A program made the translations under genes and the position numbers. From Vulcanimicrobiota bacterium (GTDB lineage: Bacteria > Vulcanimicrobiota > Vulcanimicrobiia > Vulcanimicrobiales > Vulcanimicrobiaceae), in NCBI GenBank assembly GCA_019236975.1, contig JAFAHZ010000234.1, forward strand, positions 1-38,434: a stretch of DNA of 38,434 nucleotides, written 5' to 3'. Under the pieces are notes generated by a model. It saw only the letters and a list, made by a program, of their open reading frames with translations. It ran no database searches and was not told the DNA's origin. Positions within the stretch are counted from its first letter, which is position 1. Every line of letters starts with the position of its first letter. Shown in pieces: positions 25,847 to 35,073 of the stretch.

Positions 25847-27718
25847 ATGATGCGATTAGGGGTCTTGGTGGAAATCGTTACGGTCGTAGCGGCATTGCCG
25901 TTTTTTGCCGGTTGCGGCGGCCCGCATCCGATCGGTTCGGTGAGCGCGCCGGCATACGCATCGGCGCTGGCGGTCTCGCCGTCAAACGGAAACGTGCTCT
26001 CCGATCCGGGATTCGAGTCGGGCGGATTCACGTATTGGAAACCGTGCGGAAGCGTCGCACCGCAGATCACCCAGCGCGAAGCGCACTCGGGATCGTACTC
26101 GGAGTTCGGTGGTACGCTCGGCACGCCGGAACTCAACGGCGACGCGGCCGTCTGTCAGCGCGTCACCGTTCCGCCCTATGCGCGGCTCTCGTTTTGGACG
26201 AACGCGACCACCACCGACACGATTCAATACGCCTGGGAGTCCGCGTCGCTCGTACTGCCGTCGGGGAAGCCGCTGGTGACGCTCTATCAGGCGGCTGCTA
26301 ACACGCACGGCTGGCAACAGCAAAGCGCCGACGTCAGCGCGTATTCGGGGCGCAACGTCGAGGTGCGCTTCGACGTACACGGCAACGGGTATCCGCACGC
26401 CTACATCAACGCGTACGTCGACGACGTTTCGCTGGCTTCGGGTACGCCGACACCGTCGCCCATGCCCTCGCCGACTCCGGTCGCACCCAGTAAAATCCGC
26501 CACATCATCATCGTGCTTCAGGAAAACCGGACACTCGATAACCTCTTCCACGGCTATCCCGGCGCCGACACGGCGACGACGGGCCTGACCAGCAGCGGCA
26601 AAGCGATTCCGCTGCAAGAGGTACGGCTGATGACACCGTGGGATCCGTCGCACAACTATTCGACCTGGTTGACCGAGTACGCCGGCGGCGCGATGGACGG
26701 CTTCGACAAGATCGCAATCGATTACGGCGGCAACGCTCCGGAAGATTTCGCGTATTCGTACGCGCGGCAATCCGACGTGCAGCCGTATTGGGATCTTGCC
26801 AAGGAAGGCGTGCTGGCCGACCGGATGTTCGCCGATCATCGCTCGCAGAGTTTCGCCGGGCATCTCTTCCCGATCGCCGGCGCGTCGGGACCGATCGATG
26901 CCGACGATCCCGAATACTACGCCGCCGACAATCCTCAAGGGGGTCAGAGCTGCGCCGGTCCGGGTACCGGGCCCGCCGTCAATCTCGACACCGGCCGCGA
27001 GGACAAACGCTACCATTCGTGCTTCAATTTCCAGACGATCGCCGATCTGATGGACCGCAAAGGCGTTTCGTGGAAGCTCTACATCGATGCGTCCTCGCGC
27101 TATAGCTACGTGTCGAGCTTCTCGGTCATCAAGCACATCTACGACAGCAGTGAGTTCGCAACCAAAGTCGTCAGCCCGGAGACGACGATCCTCGCCGACA
27201 TTCAGAACGGTACGCTGCCGGCGGTATCGTACGTCATCGGCACGTTCGCCAACTCCGACCATGCCGGTCAGACGGTTCCCAGCAGCAACGGTCCGCGCTG
27301 GGTCAGCAGCATCTTCAACGCGGTCGGCAAGAGCGCGTATTGGAAAGATTCCGCGGTCATTCTGACCTACGACGACTGGGGCGGCTGGTACGACCACGTC
27401 AAGCCGCGCACGTTCAACGCGTTCGAAGCCGGGTTCCGCATCCCGCTGGTGATCGACTCGGCGTACGTCAAGCGCGGCTACATATCGCACCGCGATCACT
27501 ACATCGGCAGCATCCTGCACTTCATCGAGGCGAACTGGGGTCTCGGCTCCCTGCACACCAGCGACGCGCACTCTGACGCGCTCGACGACTGCTTCGACTT
27601 CGCTCAAAGCCCGCTGCGGTATATCCCGGTGAACGCGGGCGATCCGCTCGCGGTGCTGGTCGACGCCGATTTACCGTGGTACGGAACGCACCCGACCGAC
27701 CCGCAATTACGCGATTAA
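25847..27718 (+). CDS. secreted phosphoesterase (phospholipase C/acid phosphatase family) with N-terminal jelly-roll domain
   Basis: 623 residues. Lipoprotein signal with FAGC lipobox, then a jelly-roll domain (residues about 45-200) and a Ser/Thr/Pro linker (GTPTPSPMPSPTPVAP). The phosphoesterase domain (about 215-600) starts IRHIIIVLQENRTLDNLF and has PGADTATTG, DHRSQSFAGH, LTYDDWGGWYDHV, and FRIPLVID motifs of the PF04185 PLC/AcpA family; ENRT would carry the nucleophilic Thr. It probably cleaves phosphate esters outside the inner membrane to obtain phosphate. The stop overlaps the convergent receptor stop as TTAA. Confidence 0.93.
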   Translation: MMRLGVLVEIVTVVAALPFFAGCGGPHPIGSVSAPAYASALAVSPSNGNVLSDPGFESGGFTYWKPCGSVAPQITQREAHSGSYSEFGGTLGTPELNGDAAVCQRVTVPPYARLSFWTNATTTDTIQYAWESASLVLPSGKPLVTLYQAAANTHGWQQQSADVSAYSGRNVEVRFDVHGNGYPHAYINAYVDDVSLASGTPTPSPMPSPTPVAPSKIRHIIIVLQENRTLDNLFHGYPGADTATTGLTSSGKAIPLQEVRLMTPWDPSHNYSTWLTEYAGGAMDGFDKIAIDYGGNAPEDFAYSYARQSDVQPYWDLAKEGVLADRMFADHRSQSFAGHLFPIAGASGPIDADDPEYYAADNPQGGQSCAGPGTGPAVNLDTGREDKRYHSCFNFQTIADLMDRKGVSWKLYIDASSRYSYVSSFSVIKHIYDSSEFATKVVSPETTILADIQNGTLPAVSYVIGTFANSDHAGQTVPSSNGPRWVSSIFNAVGKSAYWKDSAVILTYDDWGGWYDHVKPRTFNAFEAGFRIPLVIDSAYVKRGYISHRDHYIGSILHFIEANWGLGSLHTSDAHSDALDDCFDFAQSPLRYIPVNAGDPLAVLVDADLPWYGTHPTDPQLRD

Positions 27719-30573
27719 GGTGCGATGCTTCGCGTGAGCACGAACGACCAGTTGGCCGGCCCGAGCACGTTGCCTAGCGTCGCTGCCGTGCCGCTGTTGG
27801 CTAACGGAATCGAAACGCCGCCGCCGTAGACCGGCACCACGCCCGGCCAGGCGTTAAAGATGTTGTTGCCGGAGATTTGGAACGACGTCGACGGCGCGAC
27901 CGGATAGCGCAGACTCACGTAGCCGATGCCGAACGGCGGCTCCCCGAGCGAGTTGTTGTTTCCGTAATACGTCATCCCGAGCATCGCGAACGCGCCGTTG
28001 CGGAATGTGTACGAGACCGACGCGTTGCCCTGAGCGTACGGAATGCGGGTGTTCAGCGACCCGATGGTGCTCCCGAATCCGAAGTACGGCGAGTACGAGA
28101 CGCTGCCGATGCCTTCGCCGTTGAGGTTTTGATTGGCGATGATGTTCAGATTCTGGTTGTATTGGCACTTCGGCCCGGGATTGGAGCAATAGAAGTAGGC
28201 GGGCAGATTGAAGACGTAGCCGCGCTGCAGCGCGCCGGCGAGATCGAAGCCCCAGCCCACGCGCGGCGATCGCTTGAGCTGCGCCTCAATGCCTTGGAAC
28301 CGGAAGTTGCTGATGTTCGTGTTGAGCATGTAGTAGATCGGCGTCTTTCCGGGCGCCTTCTTGCCGCTCTGATCGAGGCACGGATACGAAACCTGATTGC
28401 ACAGCAGCCCGCTATACGTCGTCTCGCCGAAATAGTGGTTGTAGAGGTTGTTATCGTACGCATCGACCGATGCCACGGTCCACGCGTCGTGAAAGCGATA
28501 GTCCGCGCCGAGGTCGTAGCCGAACGCGGTTTCCGGTCGCAGCTGTCCGCTATTCTTGGTCAGCGTCGCCAAGCCGGTCTGCTGGTTCCACGTCGCCGTC
28601 GGCGCGGTAATTTGGCTGAGCAGATAGAGATACGGCGGAGCGATCGCGCTTCCGGCGGCAAAGCGCACCGAGACGTTCGGGTGCGGCTGCCACACGAATC
28701 CGAAGCGCGGATCGTTGTGCCCGGTCGTCGTCGTCGCGAAGTTGACGTTACTTCCGTCGATCGCACAGTTCGAGTAGGCACCCGAGAAGGGACACGACGT
28801 CGCGTACGTGCTGCGGTAGACGTTGGCATAGTCGGCCAGCGACGCGGTGACCTGCGGAGCGAGCTGCACGTTCCCTTGCAGGCGGATCGTCGAATAGAGC
28901 TGCGACGAGCCTTGCGGGATCGAGACGCTGGTAAACGTCGATTGCGAGTAATCCTGCGATTGCGTACCGTTTTGATCGATGCTGAAGATCAGCTCGTTTC
29001 CGGAAAACGGATGATCGTATTCGAACGACCAGCCGTTGAGCTTATCCGACTCGGTCTCGTTGTAGTAGTCCTGGAAGTACACCGGCAGGGTCGTGCCGTT
29101 ATACATGATCGACGAGCTGCGCCCGGCAGACGAGCCGTAAAGCGTCAACGTATAAGGATCGTAGGTGCTCGCGTTGCTGCCCTGCTGCGTCTCGCGATAG
29201 ATCGAGCCGTGATAGTACCGCGCGAGAATGGTGTCGTTGTCGCCGATTGCGGAGCTCACTTCGGCTTGAAAGATCGGCTCGACGTTGTAGCCGACGTTCG
29301 GCGCACCCGGAAAGAGGTAGTCGACGAGCTGCGGACCGGCCGGCAGCGATCCCTTGTAGCCTTTTCCCGGCGTAAACGTCGCCGCCGTGAAATTGCCGGT
29401 GTTCCCGTTCTGGTCGGTGGTCGTCTGCCCGTCGAGATAGCTTACCGTCGCCACGGTCGAAGGCGACAGGCGATAGCGCATTTTGAGCAGCTCCGACGTA
29501 TTATTGAAGTTCGACGTCAGCGTATAGCAGCACGCCACCAGTGAGTAGCCCGTTTGGATATTGCTAAGCGTTCCGCCGACGTTCGAGTACGTTTTGTTGC
29601 CGGCGAGCTGCGTTCCGGTCGGCGACCCGGCGTAGCCGCTACTCGGATCGATCAGCACTCTGGTTCCGTTGAGCGCCGACGGCTCGTCGACGTTGGCGAG
29701 TGCGACGACGAACCCCAGACGTCCGTCGAGCACCGAATCGGAGATGGCGACGTTCCCGTACGCGCCGCCGTGGCTGGTGGCTCCCAGTTCGAAATCCGGC
29801 ACGGGCGTCGCCGTCGGATTACGGGTCTTGAAGTTAATCGCACCGTTGATGGCGCTGTTGACCTCGACGCCGAAGGCGCCGGGCCCCTTGACGACTTCGA
29901 CGTCGCCGAAGAGGAACGGGTTCAAATACGTCGTCACGTAGTCGCCGTAGCTCGAGGTCGCCACCGCGTGCCCGTCGATAAACGATGCGGTTTCGTATGA
30001 GGCGGCACCGCGGACGGTGGGAACCGTGACCGATCCCGGCGCGGCGCCGTTGGTCGATCCGCTCGGCAGCGAGATCTGCACGCCCGGAATCTGATTGAGG
30101 ATTTGGAAGACTTGGTTTTGCGCCTGGTTCTTGAAGTCTTGCGCGGTCGCGACGCCGACCGAAGCGGACGTCGTGTTGAAACGGACCTGCGTGCCGGTCT
30201 TGACCGCGGCGATGGTCTGCAGCGTGGCGTTGGTCAGGGCAACGTCGTTTTTCGTTTTCCCATTGGCGACCACGGGCACGCTCGTACGCACGGTGGTTTC
30301 GAAGCCGGCTTTGACCACGGTGACCGTATACGTGCCGGCCGGAACCGCGGACAACGTGTAGACGCCCGCTCCGTTGGTCGTCGTTTCGAAGGACTTCGGC
30401 CCCGACACGACCACGTGCGCTTGCGCGACCGGGCTGCCCGACGCATCGGTCACGGTTCCCTCGATGGCTCCCGTTTGCGCGCTTTGGGCGAGAGCCGGGA
30501 GCGGCAGTGCCATGCCGGCCCACGGGCTCGCTAGCACGCAAAGCAGAACGACGATACGGCCGAGCGTCTTCAA
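27715..30573 (-). CDS. TonB-dependent receptor with N-terminal carboxypeptidase-like domain
   Basis: A 952-residue outer-membrane receptor. Start TTG 30573 with GGTGAGG about 9 bases upstream gives a clear signal peptide (LGRIVVLLCVLASPWAGMAL...LAQ). The carboxypeptidase-like sandwich spans about residues 35-120 (GAIEGTVTDASGSPVAQAHV, GTYTVTVVKAGFETTV). The plug includes ILNQIPGVQISLP, TVPTVRGAASYETASFIDG and VEVVKGPGAFGVEVNSAING. The barrel ends FVLTRSIAP. A 13-base palindrome lies upstream. The phosphoesterase next door suggests but does not show uptake of phospho-products. Confidence 0.95.
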   Translation of the reverse strand: MKTLGRIVVLLCVLASPWAGMALPLPALAQSAQTGAIEGTVTDASGSPVAQAHVVVSGPKSFETTTNGAGVYTLSAVPAGTYTVTVVKAGFETTVRTSVPVVANGKTKNDVALTNATLQTIAAVKTGTQVRFNTTSASVGVATAQDFKNQAQNQVFQILNQIPGVQISLPSGSTNGAAPGSVTVPTVRGAASYETASFIDGHAVATSSYGDYVTTYLNPFLFGDVEVVKGPGAFGVEVNSAINGAINFKTRNPTATPVPDFELGATSHGGAYGNVAISDSVLDGRLGFVVALANVDEPSALNGTRVLIDPSSGYAGSPTGTQLAGNKTYSNVGGTLSNIQTGYSLVACCYTLTSNFNNTSELLKMRYRLSPSTVATVSYLDGQTTTDQNGNTGNFTAATFTPGKGYKGSLPAGPQLVDYLFPGAPNVGYNVEPIFQAEVSSAIGDNDTILARYYHGSIYRETQQGSNASTYDPYTLTLYGSSAGRSSSIMYNGTTLPVYFQDYYNETESDKLNGWSFEYDHPFSGNELIFSIDQNGTQSQDYSQSTFTSVSIPQGSSQLYSTIRLQGNVQLAPQVTASLADYANVYRSTYATSCPFSGAYSNCAIDGSNVNFATTTTGHNDPRFGFVWQPHPNVSVRFAAGSAIAPPYLYLLSQITAPTATWNQQTGLATLTKNSGQLRPETAFGYDLGADYRFHDAWTVASVDAYDNNLYNHYFGETTYSGLLCNQVSYPCLDQSGKKAPGKTPIYYMLNTNISNFRFQGIEAQLKRSPRVGWGFDLAGALQRGYVFNLPAYFYCSNPGPKCQYNQNLNIIANQNLNGEGIGSVSYSPYFGFGSTIGSLNTRIPYAQGNASVSYTFRNGAFAMLGMTYYGNNNSLGEPPFGIGYVSLRYPVAPSTSFQISGNNIFNAWPGVVPVYGGGVSIPLANSGTAATLGNVLGPANWSFVLTRSIAP

Positions 30574-30658
30574 AGCGAATCCTCACCTTTCTCCAGTCAC
30601 AATGAAACCGAGCGTCGGGCGATGCACCGACACTCCCTTAGCGTAGAAACTCGAAAGT

Positions 30659-30671
30659 TAAGGAGTCCTTA
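30659..30671. promoter_or_regulatory. 13-bp palindrome upstream of the TonB receptor
   Basis: TAAGGAGTCCTTA reads as a perfect palindrome around a central base. It lies 86-98 bases before the receptor start and 18 bases from the ppk stop. A half-similar TAAGGGAGTG follows about 30 bases downstream on the receptor strand. A regulator site is plausible; none is known to me with this sequence. Confidence 0.4.
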
Positions 30672-30689
30672 CCATCCGATGAAGGCGGA

Positions 30690-32798
30690 TTACAAGGCTT
30701 GAGCTTGCGTGAGGAAGACGCGCTGTGCGTCGATCGGCATCTCGCCCGATCCAGCCGCGAGGCGCCTGTAACTGCCGTTTTCCATCAGCTCGCGGCTCTT
30801 CACGTTGTCGGCGAGCAGCACCGACAGAATCTGCGCGCTGATGGACTCGGCAATAACCGGATCGAGCACCGGCGTAGCGATCTCGACGCGGCCGTCGAGG
30901 TTACGGCCCATCCAGTCGGCGCTGGCGATGTAGACCTCCCGGTCGCCGCCGTTTTCGAAGCTGTAGACGCGCGAGTGTTCAAGAAAGCGGCCGACGATGC
31001 TGCGCACGCGAATGCGCTCGCTCACGCCCGGCACGCCCGGACGCACCACGCACATACCGCGCACCAGCATGTCGATTTGTACGCCGGCCTGTGAGGCGCG
31101 ATAGAGCGCGCGAATAACTTCGGCGTCGCTGATGTGGTTGAGCTTCACGCGAATTCCGCACGGGCGCCCGGCGCGCGCGTGCTCGGTCTCGCGATCGATC
31201 AGCGACAGCAGCTCGCGGCGCAGCGTCACCGGTGCGACCCACAGATCCTCGTAGTCGGTGACCTTCGAAAAACCCGTCAGCGCGTTGAAGAGCTGGGTAA
31301 CGTCGGTGCCGAGGTCGGGGCGGCAGGTGAGCAAGCTGAGATCGGTATAGAGACGGGCGGATTTCTCGTTGTAGTTGCCGGTGCCGAAGTGCATGTAGCG
31401 GCGTAAGCCGTCGTCGTCTTCGCGAACGACGAGCAGCGACTTTGCGTGAACCTTCCGATTGGCGAAGCCGTAGACGACGTGCGCGCCCGCGCGCTCCAGA
31501 CGCTTGGCCCACTCGATGTTGTTCTCTTCGTCGAAGCGCGCTTTCAGCTCGATGACGACGGCCACTTGCTTTTCGTTCTCGGCGGCGGTGAGCAACGCGC
31601 GAACGATCGGCGATTTCTTTCCCGACGTCCGGTAGAGCGTCGCTTTGATCGCGAGCACCTTCTCGTCGACGGCCGCTTGTTGAAGAAACTGCACGACGGG
31701 GTCGAACGACTCGTACGGGTGGTGCAGCAGGATGTCGCCTTCGCGAATCGCCGCAAACATGTCGGTCGCGCCGATGAGGCGTTTGGGAATCGCCGCCAAG
31801 AACGGCTTGTCGCGCAGTTGGTCGTAGTCGGGCAGGTTGACGATCTGCCAGAGATCGTTGACCGCCATCAATCCGTCGACTTCGTAACTATCGAGCTGCG
31901 AAAGGCCCAGCGCATCGCAGAGAATGTCGCGCATATATTCGGGCATGCCGCGCTCGATCTCCAAACGCACTGGCTCGCCGAAGCGGCGGCGGCGCAGCTC
32001 GGATTCGATCGCGCGCAGCAGATCGTCGGCTTCGTCTTCTTGCAGGTCGAGGTCGGCGTCGCGCGTCACGCGGAAGAGATACGCATCGCGCACGTGCATA
32101 CCCGGAAACAGACCGTCGAGATGGTGTGCGATCAAATCTTCCAGCAGCACGAAATGGCGCTCGCCGGGCGGTGCCGACTCCACCGCAATAAACCGCGGCA
32201 GGGTCGGCGGGATCTTCACGCGCGCGAAATGCAGCTCCACGCCGTCGCGCGTGGTTTCTTCGAGCTCGACCGCCAGCGACAGCGATAGATTCGATATGTA
32301 GGGGAACGGATGGCCGCTGTCGACCGCGAGCGGCGTGAGTACCGGAAAGACTTTCTCGTCGAAGGTGCGCTCTAACGCCGACTGCGTCTCGTCGTCCAGC
32401 TCGGTGAGGCGACGGATGCGAATGCCTTGCGCCTCCAGTGCCGGCAGCAGGTCGTCGTTGAGCAACCTCATCTGGGTCAGCAACGACGCGTGCAGGCGTT
32501 CGGAGATCGCGGCGAGGTGTTCGGCAGGCATGCGGCCGTCGTCGGAGCGGCGTACGACCTGTGCCTCGATTTGCTGCTTGATCGCCGCAACGCGAATCAT
32601 GAAGAACTCGTCGAGATTCGTCCCGTAGATCGCGACGAATTTCAATCGCTCGAACAGCGGGTTGCGAACGTCGAGGGCTTCCTCGAGCACGCGGTGGTTG
32701 AACTCGAGCCACGAGAGCTCGCGGCTGATATACAGCGAAGGATCGTCGAGGGCGATGGCCGGTACGGCCGATTCTTGTCGATCGGATTTGGCGATCAT
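30690..32798 (-). CDS. ppk: polyphosphate kinase 1
   Basis: A 702-residue PPK1, which makes polyphosphate from ATP. The N-terminal domain opens YISRELSWLEFNHRVLEEA; the catalytic half carries IKATLYRTSGKKSPI, the phosphohistidine region VHAKSLLVV, FGTGNYNEKSA, and VRSIVGRFLEHSRVYSF with the second active-site His. ADWMGRNLDGRVE ends the core. Length matches the family (about 690-720). ATG 32798 precedes the conserved domain; extension to the left reads through the divergent ABC operon. Only 24 bases separate it from that operon. Confidence 0.98.
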   Translation of the reverse strand: MIAKSDRQESAVPAIALDDPSLYISRELSWLEFNHRVLEEALDVRNPLFERLKFVAIYGTNLDEFFMIRVAAIKQQIEAQVVRRSDDGRMPAEHLAAISERLHASLLTQMRLLNDDLLPALEAQGIRIRRLTELDDETQSALERTFDEKVFPVLTPLAVDSGHPFPYISNLSLSLAVELEETTRDGVELHFARVKIPPTLPRFIAVESAPPGERHFVLLEDLIAHHLDGLFPGMHVRDAYLFRVTRDADLDLQEDEADDLLRAIESELRRRRFGEPVRLEIERGMPEYMRDILCDALGLSQLDSYEVDGLMAVNDLWQIVNLPDYDQLRDKPFLAAIPKRLIGATDMFAAIREGDILLHHPYESFDPVVQFLQQAAVDEKVLAIKATLYRTSGKKSPIVRALLTAAENEKQVAVVIELKARFDEENNIEWAKRLERAGAHVVYGFANRKVHAKSLLVVREDDDGLRRYMHFGTGNYNEKSARLYTDLSLLTCRPDLGTDVTQLFNALTGFSKVTDYEDLWVAPVTLRRELLSLIDRETEHARAGRPCGIRVKLNHISDAEVIRALYRASQAGVQIDMLVRGMCVVRPGVPGVSERIRVRSIVGRFLEHSRVYSFENGGDREVYIASADWMGRNLDGRVEIATPVLDPVIAESISAQILSVLLADNVKSRELMENGSYRRLAAGSGEMPIDAQRVFLTQAQAL

Positions 32799-32822
32799 GC
32801 GTTTCGTAGGGTTCGCTCCCGG

Positions 32823-33443
32823 ATGGCAAAACACTACGAGCCTATGTGGCAAGACGTCGGCACGCACGCCGCCGGTCACCTCGGCTTGGCGGGGACGGCC
32901 CTGGCGATCGCGCTTGCGGCCGGCCTTCCGCTGGGGATTCTGGCGGGTCAAGTGGGCGCCGCACGTACCGTCGTGCTGGCACTGGCGAGCATCGGGCGGA
33001 CGCTGCCCAGCTTGGCCGTGCTGATGCTGCTCCTTCCACTGCTCGGGGTGGGCACGGTGCCGGCCGTCGTCGCACTCGCACTGCTGGCCGTACCGCCGAT
33101 CGTCATCGCCGTCGATCTCGGCATTCGCGGCGTTCCCTCGAGCGCGCTCGATGCGGCCGCCGGCATTGGGATGACGGGCGCGCAGCGATTCGCGCGGGTC
33201 GTCGCGCCGCTCGCGCTGCCCGTGTCCTTTTCCGGCGTACGCACTGCCGCCACCGAAACGATCGCAAGCGCCACGCTGGCAACGTTCATCGGTGCGGGCG
33301 GCTTGGGCGACGACATCGTGCGCGGGCTGCAAACCAACGATTCGGCGTTTCTGTTCGCCGGCGCCGGCGCGGTGGCGCTGCTGGCATTGGGCGTCGAGGC
33401 CGCCCTGGGCCGCGTCGCGCGCGCGATCGAGGCGCGCGTATGA
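32823..33443 (+). CDS. osmoprotectant-type ABC transporter permease
   Basis: A 206-residue permease of the OpuC/ProW family (glycine betaine, choline or related solutes). About five to six membrane helices, GRTLPSLAVLMLLLPLLGVG and the EAA-like loop SALDAAAGIGMTGAQRFARVV characteristic of permeases that contact the ATPase. TIASATLATFIGAGGLGDDI is a family signature. First gene of a four-gene importer; ATGA overlap with the binding-protein gene. No ribosome-binding site of note. Confidence 0.93.
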   Translation: MAKHYEPMWQDVGTHAAGHLGLAGTALAIALAAGLPLGILAGQVGAARTVVLALASIGRTLPSLAVLMLLLPLLGVGTVPAVVALALLAVPPIVIAVDLGIRGVPSSALDAAAGIGMTGAQRFARVVAPLALPVSFSGVRTAATETIASATLATFIGAGGLGDDIVRGLQTNDSAFLFAGAGAVALLALGVEAALGRVARAIEARV

Positions 33444-34321
33444 GCCTCGCGCGCTCGCGTGCCATCGCGTTGATTGCGGCATCGCCGCTGCTGGCGCGAT
33501 GCGGTTCGAAAAACGGCAGCGTTCGCGTCGGCTCGAAAAATTTCACCGAGTCGTTCGTGCTCGCGGAGATCTACGCACAGGCGCTCGAGGCGGCGGGACT
33601 ACGCGTCGATCGCCGCTTCAACCTCGGCTCGACGCAGATTGCGTTAGCCGCCATGGCGCGCGGCGACATCGATCTCTATCCGGAATATACCGGAACGGCG
33701 CTGATCGACGTGCTGCATCTGCCACCCGAGCAAGATCCGAAGGCGGTCTACGCGACCGTCGCGCGCGAGTTCGGCCGGCAGTACGATCTGACGTGGCTGC
33801 GTCCGTCGCCGATGAACGATTCGCAAGCGCTCGCAACGACCAAAGCGATCGCCGCGCGCGAACGTATCGCGACGCTATCGGATCTAGCTCCGAAGGCCGG
33901 CGCGTTAAGGTTGGCAACGATTCAGGAGTTCTTGAGCCGTCCCGACGGTCTTTCGGTGCTCCAGCGCGTGTACGGCGGCTTTCGATTTGCCGACGTGAAG
34001 ACGTATGACATCGCATTGAAGTATCAAGCGCTGACGTCCGGCAAAGCCGACGTCGCTTCCGCCTTCACGACCGACGGCGCGATCGCGACCGACGAGCTGG
34101 TGGTGCTGCGCGACGACAAGCGCGCGTGGGCTCCGTATAACGTCGCCCCGGTCGTTCGCACCGCAACCCTCAAAACCTACCCGAGCGTCGCGCGGTTGCT
34201 CGACGCCGTTTCACCGCGCATAACCGATGCAGCCGCGCAACGCATGAATGCGGCCGTCGAAAGCGGCCACCGCGATCCGGCCGACGTCGCTGCGGAGTTT
34301 CTCGCAGGGAAAACCGGTTGA
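33440..34321 (+). CDS. glycine betaine/choline-type substrate-binding protein (OpuAC family)
   Basis: 293 residues. A signal with LLARC at the cleavage point suggests lipidation at Cys22, although Arg before the cysteine departs from the usual Ala/Gly/Ser lipobox. The mature domain starts VRVGSKNFTESFVLAEIYAQ and continues FNLGSTQIALAAMARGDIDLYPEYTGTA, the signature of OpuAC/OsmX quaternary-amine binding proteins. YDIALKYQALTSGKADVASAF is also typical. Substrate likely betaine, choline or a related compound, by family only. Confidence 0.93.
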   Translation: MSLARSRAIALIAASPLLARCGSKNGSVRVGSKNFTESFVLAEIYAQALEAAGLRVDRRFNLGSTQIALAAMARGDIDLYPEYTGTALIDVLHLPPEQDPKAVYATVAREFGRQYDLTWLRPSPMNDSQALATTKAIAARERIATLSDLAPKAGALRLATIQEFLSRPDGLSVLQRVYGGFRFADVKTYDIALKYQALTSGKADVASAFTTDGAIATDELVVLRDDKRAWAPYNVAPVVRTATLKTYPSVARLLDAVSPRITDAAAQRMNAAVESGHRDPADVAAEFLAGKTG

Positions 34322-35073
34322 GCGAAACGGCGATCCGGTTCGCCGGCGCGACGGTGCGCTATGCCGGAGCGGACCGCGCGGCCATCGACGGCGTTACGTT
34401 CGACGTTGCCGCCGGAGAAACGGTCGTGCTGCTCGGCCCGTCGGGATGCGGCAAGTCGACGCTGCTGCGGACGGTGAATCGTCTCGTCGCGCTCGACGCC
34501 GGACGCGTCGAGTTTTACGGCAGCGACGTCGCGACGCTCGACGCGGTCGAGCTGCGGCGTCACATCGGGTATGCGATACAAGCCGTTGGCTTGTTCGCGC
34601 ACATGACGGTCGCGCAGAACGTCGCCGTCGTCCCGGAACTCTTGGGCTGGGAACGCGACGCCGTGCGAACGCGCGTCGACGAGCTGCTCGAGCTCGTGCG
34701 CCTCGATCCGGTGCGCTATCGCAATCGCCGGCCGCGCGCGCTTTCGGGCGGGGAAGCCCAGCGTGTCGGCGTGGCGCGCGCGCTGGCCGCCAAACCGCGC
34801 GCGCTCTTGATGGACGAACCGTTTGGGGCGGTCGACGCACTCGTGCGCGCGGAGCTGCAGCGCGAGCTGCTGCGGATCGTCCGCGAGCTGAAAACGACGA
34901 CGCTCTTCGTGACGCACGACGTCGCCGAAGGGCTGCGGCTCGCGGACCGGATCGTGGTCATGCGCGACGGCGGCATCGAGCAAATTGCCGCGCCGGACGA
35001 CCTGCTCGAACGCCCCGCGACCGCCTACGTCCACGATCTGCTGCACGCGGGCGATCTGCCGAGGCGCGCGTGA
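34318..35073 (+). CDS. osmoprotectant-type ABC transporter ATP-binding protein
   Basis: A 251-residue ATPase. Walker A GPSGCGKSTLL, Q-loop YAIQAVGLFAHMTV, signature LSGGEAQRVGVARAL, Walker B RALLMDEPFGAVD, switch His in FVTHDVAEG. No C-terminal CBS domains, unlike OpuCA or ProV proteins that sense ionic strength. Start is TTG 34318, overlapping the binding protein stop as TTGA; no other start fits. Confidence 0.96.
   Translation: MSETAIRFAGATVRYAGADRAAIDGVTFDVAAGETVVLLGPSGCGKSTLLRTVNRLVALDAGRVEFYGSDVATLDAVELRRHIGYAIQAVGLFAHMTVAQNVAVVPELLGWERDAVRTRVDELLELVRLDPVRYRNRRPRALSGGEAQRVGVARALAAKPRALLMDEPFGAVDALVRAELQRELLRIVRELKTTTLFVTHDVAEGLRLADRIVVMRDGGIEQIAAPDDLLERPATAYVHDLLHAGDLPRRA

Noticed and set aside
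25982-27607. Long open frame opposite the phosphoesterase (541 codons)
   Set aside because: No signal, motif or start context; amino acid make-up is that of an antisense shadow.
27877-29544. Long open frame opposite the second TonB receptor (555 codons)
   Set aside because: Arg/Val-rich shadow without any domain; the receptor frame has clear family motifs.
32799-33482. Upstream extension of polyphosphate kinase to a 930-codon frame
   Set aside because: The added part is antisense to the ABC permease and low in complexity; PPK1 length and start motif fit ATG 32798.
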